A stretch of DNA of 64,000 nucleotides, from assembly GCF_038024105.1 (NCBI RefSeq), contig NZ_CP150661.1, positions 2,871,001-2,935,000 on the forward strand, given 5' to 3'. Position 1 is the stretch's first letter. Each line of letters opens with the position of its first letter. The notes under the pieces were generated by a model. It was not told the origin of the DNA. It made no database searches and saw only the letters and a list, made by a program, of their open reading frames with translations. This document shows, one piece after another, positions 1-9,629 of this stretch. This DNA is from Polaribacter butkevichii. Lineage in GTDB: Bacteria; Bacteroidota; Bacteroidia; Flavobacteriales; Flavobacteriaceae. A program made the position numbers and the translations under genes.

Positions 1-528
1 TTGTTAACCGCACCAATGAGAGCTCGTTTTGGAATAAGTAGTAGATTACATTATTACAAAACAGAATTATTAACAACCATTATTCAAAGAAGTGCACATA
101 TTTTAAATGTTCCTATTTCTATGGAATCTGCCATAGAAATTGCAGGTAGAAGTAGAGGTACACCAAGAATTGCAAATGCTTTGTTAAGACGAGTTAGAGA
201 TTTTGCACAGATAAAAGGAAATGGAAGTATTACCATAGAAATTGCAAAGTATGCTTTAAAGGCATTAAATGTAGATGCGCATGGTTTAGATGAAATGGAC
301 AATAAAATTCTAATGACTATTATTGATAAATTTAAAGGAGGACCTGTTGGTTTAAGTACCATTGCAACTGCTGTTTCAGAAAATACAGAAACGATTGAAG
401 AAGTGTACGAACCTTTTTTAATTCAGCAAGGTTTTATTATGAGAACTCCAAGAGGAAGAGAAGTAACAGCATTAGCATACACACATTTAGGAAGAGTAAA
501 AGGAAGAAATCAAGGAGAGTTATTTTAA
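1..528 (+). CDS. ruvB: Holliday junction DNA helicase RuvB, C-terminal part
   Basis: This is the C-terminal 175 residues of RuvB, the AAA+ motor that drives branch migration of Holliday junctions together with RuvA; RuvC then cuts the junction. The frame is open at the left window edge, so the first half (Walker A and B) lies outside. Visible family features are the [11 protein letters not shown] segment, the RGTPR sensor-2 motif and the winged-helix C-terminus with RTPRGRE. RuvB is normally about 340 residues, so roughly half is present. The TTG at position 1 is just an in-frame leucine, not a start. No neighbour in the window belongs to recombination. Confidence 0.95.
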   Translation: MLTAPMRARFGISSRLHYYKTELLTTIIQRSAHILNVPISMESAIEIAGRSRGTPRIANALLRRVRDFAQIKGNGSITIEIAKYALKALNVDAHGLDEMDNKILMTIIDKFKGGPVGLSTIATAVSENTETIEEVYEPFLIQQGFIMRTPRGREVTALAYTHLGRVKGRNQGELF

Positions 529-531
529 AAG

Positions 532-586
532 GCTTTAAGCTTTAGGCTGTAAGCTTAAAGCATATTGCTTAAAGCATATTGCTAAA
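532..586. repeat. short inverted and tandem repeat between ruvB and the SulP gene
   Basis: GCTTTAAGC at 532-540 is matched by its perfect reverse complement GCTTAAAGC at 553-561. The 14-mer CTTAAAGCATATTG then occurs twice back to back at 554-567 and 568-581. The repeat ends just before the ATG at 589, so it fills the whole intergenic space and could act as a weak terminator or spacer. Confidence 0.6.
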
Positions 587-588
587 GA

Positions 589-2316
589 ATGAATATAAAA
601 AAAATAATACCAATTTTAGAATGGTTACCAAACTACAATAGATCTCTTTTTAAGGGAGATTTGTTAGCGGGTATAACTGTTGGTATTATTTTAATTCCGC
701 AAGGTATTGCGTATGCATTAATTGCAGGTTTACCACCAATTTATGGTTTGTATTGTGCATTAATGCCACAAGTTATGTACGCTATTTTTGGGTCGTCTAG
801 ACAAGTGGCAATTGGTCCTGTAGCAATGGATTCTTTAATAGTTGCAACAGGGGTTTCTACCTTGGCTTTAGCAGGTTCTGATAGTTATATTTCCATCGCC
901 ATTTTATTAGCATTAATGGTTGGAGCAATCCAATTTATTATGGGGGTTTTTAGTTTGGGGTTTATTGTAAACTTCCTATCCAAACCCGTAATAACTGGCT
1001 TTACATCCGCGGTAGCGTTAATTATTGGGTTTAATCAGTTTCGGAATTTGTTTGGTGTAGACTTTGTTCAAAGTGATCAAATTCAGTATGTGGTAGCAGA
1101 TATTTGGAGGCGTATAATTGATTTGAATGAACACACAACTATTATCGGACTCATTTCTGTTGTGGTGATTATCATCTTTAGAAAAATCAATAAAAAAATA
1201 CCTAGTGCCTTAATTGTTGTGATTCTCGGAATTGTAATGTTAAAGTATTTTGGTGCAGCTTTTAAGGATGTTTCTATTGTAAAAGACATTCCTTCTGGCT
1301 TACCAACTTTTGGCATTCCTGAGTTTGATATCGATTTAATAAGAGAGTTATTGCCTATTGCTTTTACCTTGGTGATGGTTGGTTATTTAGAAACCATTTC
1401 TATAGGAAAGTCTTTAGAAGCAAAACAAGATGAATACAGAATAAGACCCAATCAAGAATTAATTGCTTTAGGTTTAGGAAACATGGTAGGGTCTTTTTTT
1501 AGTGCATACCCAACCACATCAAGTTTTTCTCGTTCTGCTATTAATCAAGAAAGCGGAGCAAGAACAGGTATGGCAGCATTAATTTCTGTATTAATGGTGG
1601 TTTTTACACTCTTATTTTTAACGCCTTTATTTTATCATTTACCAAAAACAGTATTGGCAGCAATTATTATTGTAGCTGTTTTTAATTTGGTAAATATTAA
1701 AGAAGCTGCTTTTTTATGGAAAGCCAATTATTTAGATTTTTGGTTGATGTTAGCCACCTTTATTGCTACATTATTATTAGGAATCGAATTCGGCATTATT
1801 GTTGGAGTGGGTCTTTCTTTAATTGTGTTAATTTATAGAACCTCTAGACCTTATGTAACGGAATTGGGAAAAGTACCAAATTCTAATTTTTACAGAAATA
1901 AAAATCGTTTTGAAGAGGTAATTATACACGATGATATTTTAATTTTTAGGTTTGATGCACAAATATTTTACGCCAACTCAAGTTATTTTAGAGATAATTT
2001 AGATGAAATGGCTGCAAAAAAAGGAAAGGCATTAAAATTGATAGTTATAGATGCAGAGAGCATTAATAGGGTTGATAGTACTGGTGTAGAAATGCTAAAA
2101 GAGCGAATTAAGTTCTATCAGAAAAAAGATATCATGTTTTATTTTGCAGGTGTTAAAGGCCCTGTAAGAGACGATTTGTTTAGAAGTGGAGTGTTACAGA
2201 TTATAGGAATCAATCATTTTTTTATGCGTGCAAACGAAGCTGTAAAATTTTATAAGACAGGCAATAGAGAACATCAAGAAAAGTATGCAAAATATATACA
2301 TCAAGCATATAAATAA
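589..2316 (+). CDS. SulP family inorganic anion transporter
   Basis: A 575-residue SulP/SLC26 family permease of the inner membrane. The first ~430 residues are hydrophobic with the family's N-terminal signature near IPQGIAYALIAGLPPIYGLY. The C-terminal ~130 residues form a STAS domain (FRFDAQIFYANSSYF, then IDAESINRVDSTG) that faces the cytoplasm in known members. SulP proteins move sulfate, bicarbonate or other anions; the substrate cannot be read from sequence. The next two genes handle sulfane sulfur, which makes sulfate or sulfite possible, while bicarbonate is common for marine members. Full length for the family, ATG start at 589. Confidence 0.9.
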   Translation: MNIKKIIPILEWLPNYNRSLFKGDLLAGITVGIILIPQGIAYALIAGLPPIYGLYCALMPQVMYAIFGSSRQVAIGPVAMDSLIVATGVSTLALAGSDSYISIAILLALMVGAIQFIMGVFSLGFIVNFLSKPVITGFTSAVALIIGFNQFRNLFGVDFVQSDQIQYVVADIWRRIIDLNEHTTIIGLISVVVIIIFRKINKKIPSALIVVILGIVMLKYFGAAFKDVSIVKDIPSGLPTFGIPEFDIDLIRELLPIAFTLVMVGYLETISIGKSLEAKQDEYRIRPNQELIALGLGNMVGSFFSAYPTTSSFSRSAINQESGARTGMAALISVLMVVFTLLFLTPLFYHLPKTVLAAIIIVAVFNLVNIKEAAFLWKANYLDFWLMLATFIATLLLGIEFGIIVGVGLSLIVLIYRTSRPYVTELGKVPNSNFYRNKNRFEEVIIHDDILIFRFDAQIFYANSSYFRDNLDEMAAKKGKALKLIVIDAESINRVDSTGVEMLKERIKFYQKKDIMFYFAGVKGPVRDDLFRSGVLQIIGINHFFMRANEAVKFYKTGNREHQEKYAKYIHQAYK

Positions 2317-2394
2317 TTATTAACGTAACTGATAAAAGTTATCTGAGAAGTTTATTGTTTTTAATAAACTTTAAAGTATTAAATAGATAAGATT

Positions 2395-3801
2395 ATGATT
2401 ATAGAGCAAATTTATACCGGTTGTTTGGCGCAAGGAGCTTATTACATAGAAAGTAATGGCGAAGTGGCTATTATAGATCCTTTAAGAGAAGTACAAGATT
2501 ATATTGATAGTGCAGCTAAAAATAATGCAAAAATCAAATATATTTTCGAAACGCATTTTCATGCAGATTTTGTGAGCGGACACGTAACCTTGGCAGAAAG
2601 AACGGGTGCGGAAATTGTGTTTGGTCCATCGGCAGAAACAAATTTTAAGGCAATAATTGCAAAAGACAATCAAGTTTTTAAGGTTGGTGATATTACCATT
2701 ACGGTATTGCATACTCCAGGGCATACCATGGAGAGTTCTTGTTATTTGTTAAAAGATGAAAACGGAAAAGACCACGCACTTTTTAGTGGAGACACCTTGT
2801 TTTTAGGAGATGTTGGTCGCCCAGATTTAGCACAAAAAGGAGATATTACAGAAAAAGACTTAGCAGGTTTTCTATTTGATAGTTTACGAAATAAGGTAAT
2901 GACATTGGCAGATGATGTTATTGTATACCCTGCACATGGAGCAGGTTCTGCTTGTGGTAAAAATTTAAGTAAAGAAACGGTAGGTACAATTGGCAATCAA
3001 AAACAAACCAATTATGCGTTAAGAACAAACATGACCAAAGCTGAGTTTATTAAAGAAGTTACAGATGGTTTGTTGCCGCCTCCTGCTTACTTTCCTTTAA
3101 ATGTAAAGTTAAATAAAGAAGGATATCAAAATATAGATGATGTTATAAAAAATAGTGAGAAACCATTATCTGTGAAAGATTTTGAAATTATTGCAAATGA
3201 AACGGGTGCAGTTATTTTAGATGTTCGTCATCAAACGGAGTTTGTAAAAGGGTTTATACCACAATCTATTTTTATTGGTATAGATGGTGGTTTTGCTCCT
3301 TGGGTTGGCGCATTAATTAAAGATATTAAGCAACCTATTTTGTTGGTTGCTCCAGAAGGTAGAGAAGAAGATACCATTACACGTTTGTCTAGAGTTGGTT
3401 TCGATAATGTTTTAGGGTATTTAGAAGGTAGTTTTGATGCTTGGATAAAAGCAGGTAAAGAAATAGATACTTTAACTTCTGTTTCTGCAGATGTTTTAGA
3501 AGAAAAAATTAAAGAAAATGCAGTGGTTTTTGACGCTAGAAAACCAGGTGAATATGCAAGTGAACATATTGTAGGTGTAAAAAATACACCGTTAGATTCT
3601 TTAAACGAACACATCTCTGAGTTTCCTGAAAAAGGAGATTTTTACGTGTATTGTGGTGGTGGTTATCGTTCTGTAATTACGGCTTCTATTTTAAAAGCAA
3701 GAGGTATTCATAATGTAATTGATGTTGCTGGTGGTTATGCAGCAATAAGAAATACAAATATCGAAAGAACAGCAGCAGTGTGTCCATCAACTTTAAAATA
3801 A
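2395..3801 (+). CDS. MBL-fold hydrolase with two rhodanese domains (persulfide dioxygenase-like)
   Basis: A 468-residue fusion. Residues 1-240 are a metallo-beta-lactamase fold with the ETHFHADFVSGH metal motif (His54, His56, Asp58, His63), HTPGH and SGDTLF, in the arrangement of persulfide dioxygenases (ETHE1/BlhA group), which oxidise glutathione or protein persulfide to sulfite. Rhodanese domain 1 (about 260-360) has VAPEGRE where the catalytic Cys loop should be, so it is probably inactive. Rhodanese domain 2 (about 372-465) keeps an active loop, YCGGGYRS, with Cys420. Cytoplasmic, no signal peptide. A rhodanese lipoprotein follows after 5 bases, suggesting an operon for sulfane-sulfur handling. 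The exact donor and acceptor are unknown. Confidence 0.88.
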   Translation: MIIEQIYTGCLAQGAYYIESNGEVAIIDPLREVQDYIDSAAKNNAKIKYIFETHFHADFVSGHVTLAERTGAEIVFGPSAETNFKAIIAKDNQVFKVGDITITVLHTPGHTMESSCYLLKDENGKDHALFSGDTLFLGDVGRPDLAQKGDITEKDLAGFLFDSLRNKVMTLADDVIVYPAHGAGSACGKNLSKETVGTIGNQKQTNYALRTNMTKAEFIKEVTDGLLPPPAYFPLNVKLNKEGYQNIDDVIKNSEKPLSVKDFEIIANETGAVILDVRHQTEFVKGFIPQSIFIGIDGGFAPWVGALIKDIKQPILLVAPEGREEDTITRLSRVGFDNVLGYLEGSFDAWIKAGKEIDTLTSVSADVLEEKIKENAVVFDARKPGEYASEHIVGVKNTPLDSLNEHISEFPEKGDFYVYCGGGYRSVITASILKARGIHNVIDVAGGYAAIRNTNIERTAAVCPSTLK

Positions 3802-3806
3802 AATAA

Positions 3807-4172
3807 ATGAAGAAATTAATTCCATTATTCTTTTTAACACTATTCTTTTTAAGTTGTAATTCTCAAGAAGGGTTAAAATCTGTTTCTACACAAGAATTAA
3901 AAGTCTTATTAGAAAAAGAGAACATTCAGTTATTAGATGTTAGAACGCCTAAAGAAGTACAGTTAGGGTTTATAGAAACTGCAAAATTTGCAAATTTGTT
4001 TGATGCCGATTTTCCTGTAAAAGCAGCAAACTCTTTAGACAAAAATAAGCCTGTGTATGTTTATTGTAGAAGTGGACGAAGAAGCGCAAAAGCTTCTGAG
4101 GTACTTCAAGAAAAAGGATTTACAGTAATAAACGTTCTTGGTGGATATAATCAATGGATAAAAGAAAAATAG
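3807..4172 (+). CDS. rhodanese-like domain lipoprotein
   Basis: A 121-residue single-domain rhodanese with a lipoprotein signal peptide ending in LFFLSC (lipobox Cys17), so it is probably anchored in the periplasmic face of a membrane. The domain begins with a CDC25-type LLDVRTPKE and has the active loop YCRSGRRS with Cys87. Rhodaneses carry sulfane sulfur as a Cys persulfide. It starts 5 bases after the MBL/rhodanese fusion and is followed by a strong terminator, so the two probably form one transcript. The physiological sulfur donor is not visible. Confidence 0.88.
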   Translation: MKKLIPLFFLTLFFLSCNSQEGLKSVSTQELKVLLEKENIQLLDVRTPKEVQLGFIETAKFANLFDADFPVKAANSLDKNKPVYVYCRSGRRSAKASEVLQEKGFTVINVLGGYNQWIKEK

Positions 4173-4192
4173 AAGCATAAAAATACATAGTA

Positions 4193-4240
4193 GAGAGAGA
4201 ACAAGAGCCTTTATTTAGGGGTTTTGTTCTCTCTTTTTTG
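4193..4240 (+). terminator. rho-independent terminator after the rhodanese lipoprotein
   Basis: AGAGAGAACAAgagCCT pairs with AGGggttTTGTTCTCTCT and is followed by a run of six T. It ends the persulfide/rhodanese transcript before the DUF3857 pair. Confidence 0.75.
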
Positions 4241-4268
4241 TATTTTAGTTTTATAAAAACAAACAAGG

Positions 4269-6194
4269 TTGAAGATTTATAGATTAAGTTTAATTGCGTT
4301 CTTTTTATTTGTAATAACAAGTTTAAATGCTCAGTATTCTGCCGAGTATTTAAAGTATCACAAGCTGCACCCAGAAGCGGCAAGAACTCGTTTACAGCAA
4401 GAAACTATTATTACTATAGATATTGTTAATGATAGTTTACAAATTAATCAAGAGTTTTTAGAAGAAGACTTGTATTTAAATGATGCTGCCACTTATAACT
4501 CTAAAAACACCTTAAATTTTTCTGCATTTTTTGAATTAAATAAAATAGAAGCCGCTTCTTTTTCTTATGAAAATAACAAATATGTAGAAAATAAAGTAGA
4601 AAAGTTTACAGAGAAAGATGAATTAAATCAGTCTTTTCATGACGATTCTAAGTTGTTAAATTATGTGTATCCGAATTTGAAAAAAGGATCAAAATCGATT
4701 TTAAAATATTCTCAGAAAATTAAAAATCCTCGTTTTTTAACACCTTTTTATTTTGGTGATTATTTTCCTGTTCAAAAAAACAAAGTCACCATTATTGTTG
4801 ATGAAAACGTGCATTTAGAATTCAAGAAATTTAATATTTCTGATGCAGAAATTCAATTTACCGAAGATAAAAAAGGGGGTAACGTAATTTATACCTGGAC
4901 GTTAAATAACCAACCAGAATATGAGTTTGAGGCAAATACACCAAGTTACAAAACCATTTTACCGCACATTGTACCCATCATTACTTCTTATAAAATTAAG
5001 GGTAAAAATAGTAAGTTGTTAGGCAAAGTGTCCGATTTGTACAATTGGTATTATTCTTTGGTAGAAAATGTAAATACAGAAGTACCCAATGCAGAGTTGG
5101 TAAATTTAGTTGCAAGTATTACTGCGGATAAAAAAACCGATTTAGAAAAGGTAAAAGCCATTTATTATTGGACACAGCAAAACATAAAATACATCGCTTT
5201 TGAGTATGCATTAGGTGGTTTTATTCCGAGAGAATCAAACGATGTTTTTAGAAAAAAATATGGCGATTGTAAAGACAATTCTAGTATTTTGTACAGAATG
5301 TTAGAAATTGCAGGTGTGAAAGGAAATCTAACATGGATTGGTACAAGAAGCATTCCGTATACGTATGATGAGGTGCCAACACCCGTTGTAGACAATCACA
5401 TGATTCTCTCTTATGAGAACAACGGAAAAACCTATTATTTAGATGCAACAGGTAGGTATATAAAATTCGGAATGCCAACTTCCTTTATTCAAGGAAAGGA
5501 AGCATTGGTTGGGTACGGAAAAGACTTTAAAATTAAAAAAGTACCAATTGTAGCTGCTAAAGAAAATGCAGTTACAGATGTTACTCGTATAAAAATTGAA
5601 AATGGAAGCATTATGGGGGCTTCTAAAACTGATATTTCTGGATACCCAAAAATCGATATTTTTCATAGTTTAGAAACAGGAAATACAGAAACGAAGTTAA
5701 AAAAGTTCTATAACAACGTGTTTCAGAAAGGGAATAATACTTTTTTAATTAGCAATTTTAAAGAGACCAATAAATATCATTATGACGATAATTTTATTGT
5801 GGACTATGATTTTGAGATTAAAAATTATGCTAAAAATTTGGGCGATGAAATTTACATCAACCTAAATTTAAATAAAGATATTTCTTCTTATAAAACAGAT
5901 AAGAATCGAAAGAACGCCATAGAATACGATTATAAAAAATTCTTTAGTTATGCAACTATATTAGAAATTCCTAAAGGGTATGTGGTAGATTCTGTGCCCG
6001 AAGATGTAACTGTTTCTAATGATTTGTTGACTTGTAAGATTAGTTATAAAACAAATGGTAAAGAGGTTGTTTACAAGCAAGAAATCGAATTAAACTTCTT
6101 AGTTTTAACTTTAGAAGAACAAAAAGAAGTAAACACAGCGATTAAAAAAATTGAAAGAAATTATAAAGAAATTGTCGTTCTAAAAAAACAATAA
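4269..6194 (+). CDS. DUF3857 and transglutaminase-like domain protein (intact triad)
   Basis: A 641-residue exported protein, signal peptide ending near LNAQYS. The N-terminal ~230 residues are the beta-rich DUF3857 domain typical of Bacteroidetes; about residues 260-400 are a transglutaminase-like papain fold with a complete triad: Cys334 in YGDCKDNS, His377 in DNHMI and Asp392 in YLDAT. The C-terminus is beta-rich. The start is TTG at 4269: it gives a good signal peptide, and no better ATG lies upstream. A paralogue starts 9 bases after its stop. The substrate is unknown; such proteins may act as periplasmic peptidases or crosslinkers. Confidence 0.82.
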   Translation: MKIYRLSLIAFFLFVITSLNAQYSAEYLKYHKLHPEAARTRLQQETIITIDIVNDSLQINQEFLEEDLYLNDAATYNSKNTLNFSAFFELNKIEAASFSYENNKYVENKVEKFTEKDELNQSFHDDSKLLNYVYPNLKKGSKSILKYSQKIKNPRFLTPFYFGDYFPVQKNKVTIIVDENVHLEFKKFNISDAEIQFTEDKKGGNVIYTWTLNNQPEYEFEANTPSYKTILPHIVPIITSYKIKGKNSKLLGKVSDLYNWYYSLVENVNTEVPNAELVNLVASITADKKTDLEKVKAIYYWTQQNIKYIAFEYALGGFIPRESNDVFRKKYGDCKDNSSILYRMLEIAGVKGNLTWIGTRSIPYTYDEVPTPVVDNHMILSYENNGKTYYLDATGRYIKFGMPTSFIQGKEALVGYGKDFKIKKVPIVAAKENAVTDVTRIKIENGSIMGASKTDISGYPKIDIFHSLETGNTETKLKKFYNNVFQKGNNTFLISNFKETNKYHYDDNFIVDYDFEIKNYAKNLGDEIYINLNLNKDISSYKTDKNRKNAIEYDYKKFFSYATILEIPKGYVVDSVPEDVTVSNDLLTCKISYKTNGKEVVYKQEIELNFLVLTLEEQKEVNTAIKKIERNYKEIVVLKKQ

Positions 6195-6203
6195 AAACAA
6201 ATT

Positions 6204-8177
6204 ATGAAGATTAAAATTAGCTTATTAGTTGCCTTGTTATTTACTTTTCAGATTGCAGTAGCGCAAGAAACTCTTTTTTTTAAAAGTTATGATTGGGAAG
6301 CAAGTCCTAATTACACCGTAGAAAAAGAGCGAACAGAAGACATGATTGCTGTAAAAGAAAAAACTGTAACAGAATTTACTTTTGATAAAGAAGATTTAGT
6401 GGAATATTTTTTAGAGCACAAAGTGTTGTGGTTAAATTCTGATGACGCAATTGAAGAATATAACAAAATTTATTTACCATTTACGGTGGGTGCCGAATTA
6501 CAAATAAATAAAGCTAGAGTAATTACGCCAGAAGGCAAAATTATCAATCTAGATCAATCTAAAATATTAACGGCAGAAGATGAAGAGACAGGAAGTACTT
6601 ATAAATATTATGCCTTAGAAGGGATTACAAAAGGTAGTTTTATTGAATATATGTATGTGGTAAAAAGACCACCAAGTTATACCGGAGAAAAAAGGTACAT
6701 TCAAGATGCTTATTATAAAGAAAATGTAGAGTTCGATTTATTTTCACCAAGTAATTTGCTGTTTAAATTTAAGAGTTATAATAATGTGCCAGATGTTGAT
6801 ACAGATACTTTAAGTGCCGATAAAAGACATTATAAATTATATGTTGCCAAAGTACCTAAATTAGAAAATGAATACCAAGCACCTTATAATGCATCCAGAG
6901 GATTTATTGTTTATAAAATGGATAAAAACACCAATAATATGGGTGTTGATATTATTTCTTATGGCAACATCGCCCATAATTTATATACTTCTTATTATCC
7001 AGCATATTCAGAAAAAACAACTGGTTTACTTAACGATTTTATAAAAGAATTAGACTTGTCAAAAAAAGCAGATGAAGAAACGATTGTAAGAAAATTAGAT
7101 TATTACATAAAAACAACCGTGTATTCTCAAGATATTTATGGAGATGATTTAGAAAATTTAGATTTAATTTTAGCCCAACAAATAGCGAATGAAACCGGAG
7201 TAATAAAATTATATATTGCGGTTTTAAGAACATTAAATATAGCGCATGAATTGGTTGTAACAACAGATAGAAATGAAATAAAGTTTGACCCAGAATTTGA
7301 AGCGACTAATTTTTTAACGGACTTTTTACTGTATTTCCCTGCTTCTGATAAGTATTTGTCACCAAATGCATCAGGTACAAGATTTGGTTTCCCGATGCCT
7401 TATGTAACCGATAATTACGGTTTGTTTTTGAAGGAAGTAGTAAATGGTGATCAGAAATCTGTAACTGGTAAAATTAAATATATAGAACCGGTAACCGCAG
7501 ATAAAATTGCAGATGTTATGAAGGTTACCATCGATTTTGATGAAGATAATTTAACAGAAAACACGGTCCATTTAGACAGAGCTTTCAGCGGATATTATGC
7601 CATGAATATTCAACCTTTTATGCATTTAATTCAAGGTAAAGAAGCTAGAAATGATTTAGTAGATAGTTTTGTAGAAAGTGCCACGCCAGAGTTCGAAATT
7701 AAAAGCAGAAAACTAATAAATGACGATGCAGAGTTGTTTGGGGTAAAACCATTGCAAGTTATTGTAGATTTTACAACAGAAGGATTTGTAGAAAAAGCAG
7801 GCAGAAAATACTTATTTAAATTAGGCGATTTAATTGGACAACAATTAGAAATGTATCAAGAAAAGGAACGAGTGTTGCCTTTAGAAGGTCAGTTTCATAG
7901 AAGTTATTACAGAACCTTAACACTTCATATTCCAAAAGGATATAAAATAACCAATTTAGAGGATATCATTATTGATAATTCGTATGTGAAAGATGGTAAA
8001 GAATTATTCTCCTTTAAATCTGCTTATCAATTAAAAGGGAATACGTTAACCGTAACTGCCGATGAGCATTACAGAGAAAATAACATACAAGTTGCAATGT
8101 ATGAAGAATACAGAACTGTAATTAATAGTGCTGCAGATTTTAATAAAATTGTATTGTTGTTAGAGCCTTCAAAGTAG
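6204..8177 (+). CDS. DUF3857 domain protein, transglutaminase-like fold with lost triad
   Basis: A 657-residue exported paralogue of the preceding gene, signal peptide ending near AVAQE. DUF3857 is at about 60-240 and a transglutaminase-like region at about 280-420. At the position of the catalytic Cys it reads QQIANETGV, and where the active paralogue has YLDAT it has YLSPNAS; no matching His is seen. It therefore looks catalytically dead and may be a structural partner of the first protein. The 9-base spacing implies co-expression. A bidirectional terminator follows. Confidence 0.8.
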   Translation: MKIKISLLVALLFTFQIAVAQETLFFKSYDWEASPNYTVEKERTEDMIAVKEKTVTEFTFDKEDLVEYFLEHKVLWLNSDDAIEEYNKIYLPFTVGAELQINKARVITPEGKIINLDQSKILTAEDEETGSTYKYYALEGITKGSFIEYMYVVKRPPSYTGEKRYIQDAYYKENVEFDLFSPSNLLFKFKSYNNVPDVDTDTLSADKRHYKLYVAKVPKLENEYQAPYNASRGFIVYKMDKNTNNMGVDIISYGNIAHNLYTSYYPAYSEKTTGLLNDFIKELDLSKKADEETIVRKLDYYIKTTVYSQDIYGDDLENLDLILAQQIANETGVIKLYIAVLRTLNIAHELVVTTDRNEIKFDPEFEATNFLTDFLLYFPASDKYLSPNASGTRFGFPMPYVTDNYGLFLKEVVNGDQKSVTGKIKYIEPVTADKIADVMKVTIDFDEDNLTENTVHLDRAFSGYYAMNIQPFMHLIQGKEARNDLVDSFVESATPEFEIKSRKLINDDAELFGVKPLQVIVDFTTEGFVEKAGRKYLFKLGDLIGQQLEMYQEKERVLPLEGQFHRSYYRTLTLHIPKGYKITNLEDIIIDNSYVKDGKELFSFKSAYQLKGNTLTVTADEHYRENNIQVAMYEEYRTVINSAADFNKIVLLLEPSK

Positions 8178-8189
8178 ATTTCTATAATT

Positions 8190-8236
8190 TTTACAAAAAA
8201 AAAGGAAGCAATTTTGCTTCCTTTTTTTTTGTAAAA
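8190..8236. terminator. bidirectional terminator between the DUF3857 gene and the sigma factor
   Basis: GGAAGC-aatttt-GCTTCC flanked by A and T tracts on both sides forms a hairpin with T runs on either strand. It can end both the plus-strand DUF3857 pair and the minus-strand sigma factor gene. Confidence 0.85.
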
Positions 8237-8258
8237 TAGTTTAAGAATAGTAAACTAT

Positions 8259-9122
8259 TTACCCTAAATATGTTTTTAAAAGATGTGTCTTAGATTGATG
8301 TTGCAAGCGCCTAATTGCTTTTTGTTTTACTTGTCGAACTCTTTCTCTAGAAAGGTCAAAAATTTCTCCAATTTCAGTTAAGCTGCAAGGCGCAGGAAGA
8401 TTAATGCCATAAAACATTTTTATCACTTTAGCTTCTTTGCTAGAAAGCGTGTCTAAAGCTCTATTTATTTCTATCGATAAAGATTGTGTCATTAAGTTTT
8501 TATCTGGTCTAGGAGAATCATCAGATTGCATTAGATTGTATAAATTAGAATCTTCACCTTCTTTAAATGGTGCATCCATAGAAACGTGTCTCCCAGAGTT
8601 TTTTAAAGACTGTGCAACCTCAGTTTCTGTCATGTCTAACTGTTTTGCTATTTCTTTATTAGTAGGCATGCGTTGTTGGTTTTGTTCTAAACGATCATAT
8701 ATTTTACGTATTTTATTAATACTTCCTATTTTATTTAAAGGCAAACGCACAATACGAGATTGTTCTGCCAAGGCAGACATAATAGATTGACGAATCCACC
8801 AAACGGCATAAGAAATAAACTTAAAACCTCTTGTTTCATCAAAACGTTTTGCTGCTTTTACCAAACCTAAATTACCTTCATTAATTAAATCAGATAGTTT
8901 TAAACCCTGACCTTGGTATTGTTTTGCAACAGAAACAACAAACCTTAAATTTGCGGTAACAAGTTTATCTAACGCTCTATTGTTCCCTTTTTTTATTTTC
9001 AAAGCTAGTTCTACTTCTTCATCAGCAGTAATAAGCCCAATTTTACTGATTTCTTGAAAATATTTTTCTAAAGATTTGGCGTCACGATTGGTTACTTGCT
9101 TTACAATTTTAAGTTGTCTCAT
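8259..9122 (-). CDS. rpoD: RNA polymerase primary sigma factor (RpoD/SigA family)
   Basis: A 287-residue sigma-70 protein with region 1.2 at the N-terminus, region 2 ([16 protein letters not shown], then [17 protein letters not shown] and [10 protein letters not shown]), region 3 and the region 4 helix-turn-helix ([19 protein letters not shown]). It lacks region 1.1 and the long non-conserved insert of the E. coli protein, which is the normal form of the housekeeping sigma factor in Bacteroidetes. That factor reads the TTTG/TAnnTTTG promoters seen elsewhere in this window. It could in principle be an alternative sigma-70, but size and motif content fit the primary one. Confidence 0.92.
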   Translation of the reverse strand: MRQLKIVKQVTNRDAKSLEKYFQEISKIGLITADEEVELALKIKKGNNRALDKLVTANLRFVVSVAKQYQGQGLKLSDLINEGNLGLVKAAKRFDETRGFKFISYAVWWIRQSIMSALAEQSRIVRLPLNKIGSINKIRKIYDRLEQNQQRMPTNKEIAKQLDMTETEVAQSLKNSGRHVSMDAPFKEGEDSNLYNLMQSDDSPRPDKNLMTQSLSIEINRALDTLSSKEAKVIKMFYGINLPAPCSLTEIGEIFDLSRERVRQVKQKAIRRLQHQSKTHLLKTYLG

Positions 9123-9152
9123 ATATTGTTTTGGGTTTTTTTAAGATTAATT

Positions 9153-9344
9153 TTAAATAAATAGATTGCAATCATCACACATTTTCATTTCTCCGTAATA
9201 GGTTTCTCGGTATTTGTGAATCGTTTTAAAAGGAATCCCTAAAAAGTATTTTTTGATGTAAGTAACTCTAGAGTTTAGAGTTCCCATGGCAGAAGAATAG
9301 TATTTTTGATATTTTGTTTTTCTTTGAATTTTAATAATTTTCAT
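9153..9344 (-). CDS. small basic protein with a CxxC end
   Basis: A 63-residue lysine- and tyrosine-rich protein starting MKIIKIQRK and ending MCDDCNLFI. I do not recognise a family. The ATG at 9344 is preferred over an upstream in-frame ATG at 9374 because the extra ten residues are hydrophobic and unlike the rest. It lies 30 bases upstream of the sigma factor gene on the same strand, so it may share its transcript. The Cys pair suggests metal binding, but one pair alone is weak evidence. Confidence 0.5.
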   Translation of the reverse strand: MKIIKIQRKTKYQKYYSSAMGTLNSRVTYIKKYFLGIPFKTIHKYRETYYGEMKMCDDCNLFI

Positions 9345-9543
9345 ATATATAGTTTTAAAGAAGTGTAAAAACACTTTTTTATGAAGTAAAAGATGATAAC
9401 TAATGTAATTTTCTTAAAAAACTAGAAAGCAGCGGTAATCGATTTATCAGTATGATTTTTTGTACTACAAAAATCTAGACTATAAATGCTCGTATTATTT
9501 TTGATGTAAAAGAAAGAATTTCTCATGAATCTACAATATACGA

Positions 9544-9580
9544 AAAAACGAGCTATTTTCAATAGAAAATGCTCGTTTTA
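9544..9580 (-). terminator. hairpin terminator after the TonB receptor gene
   Basis: AAAACGAGC-tattttc-AATA-gaaaat-GCTCGTTTT forms a nearly perfect stem about 50 bases downstream of the receptor stop on the minus strand, followed there by T-rich sequence. Confidence 0.65.
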
Positions 9581-9629
9581 TTTGTTTTTAGACTATTTTT
9601 AATCAAAAATGATTAAAAAGTGAAGTTTT

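Noticed and set aside
4120..4383. Minus-strand frame across the terminator at 4193-4240
   Set aside because: It covers a terminator and the signal peptide of the DUF3857 gene on the other strand; a shadow.
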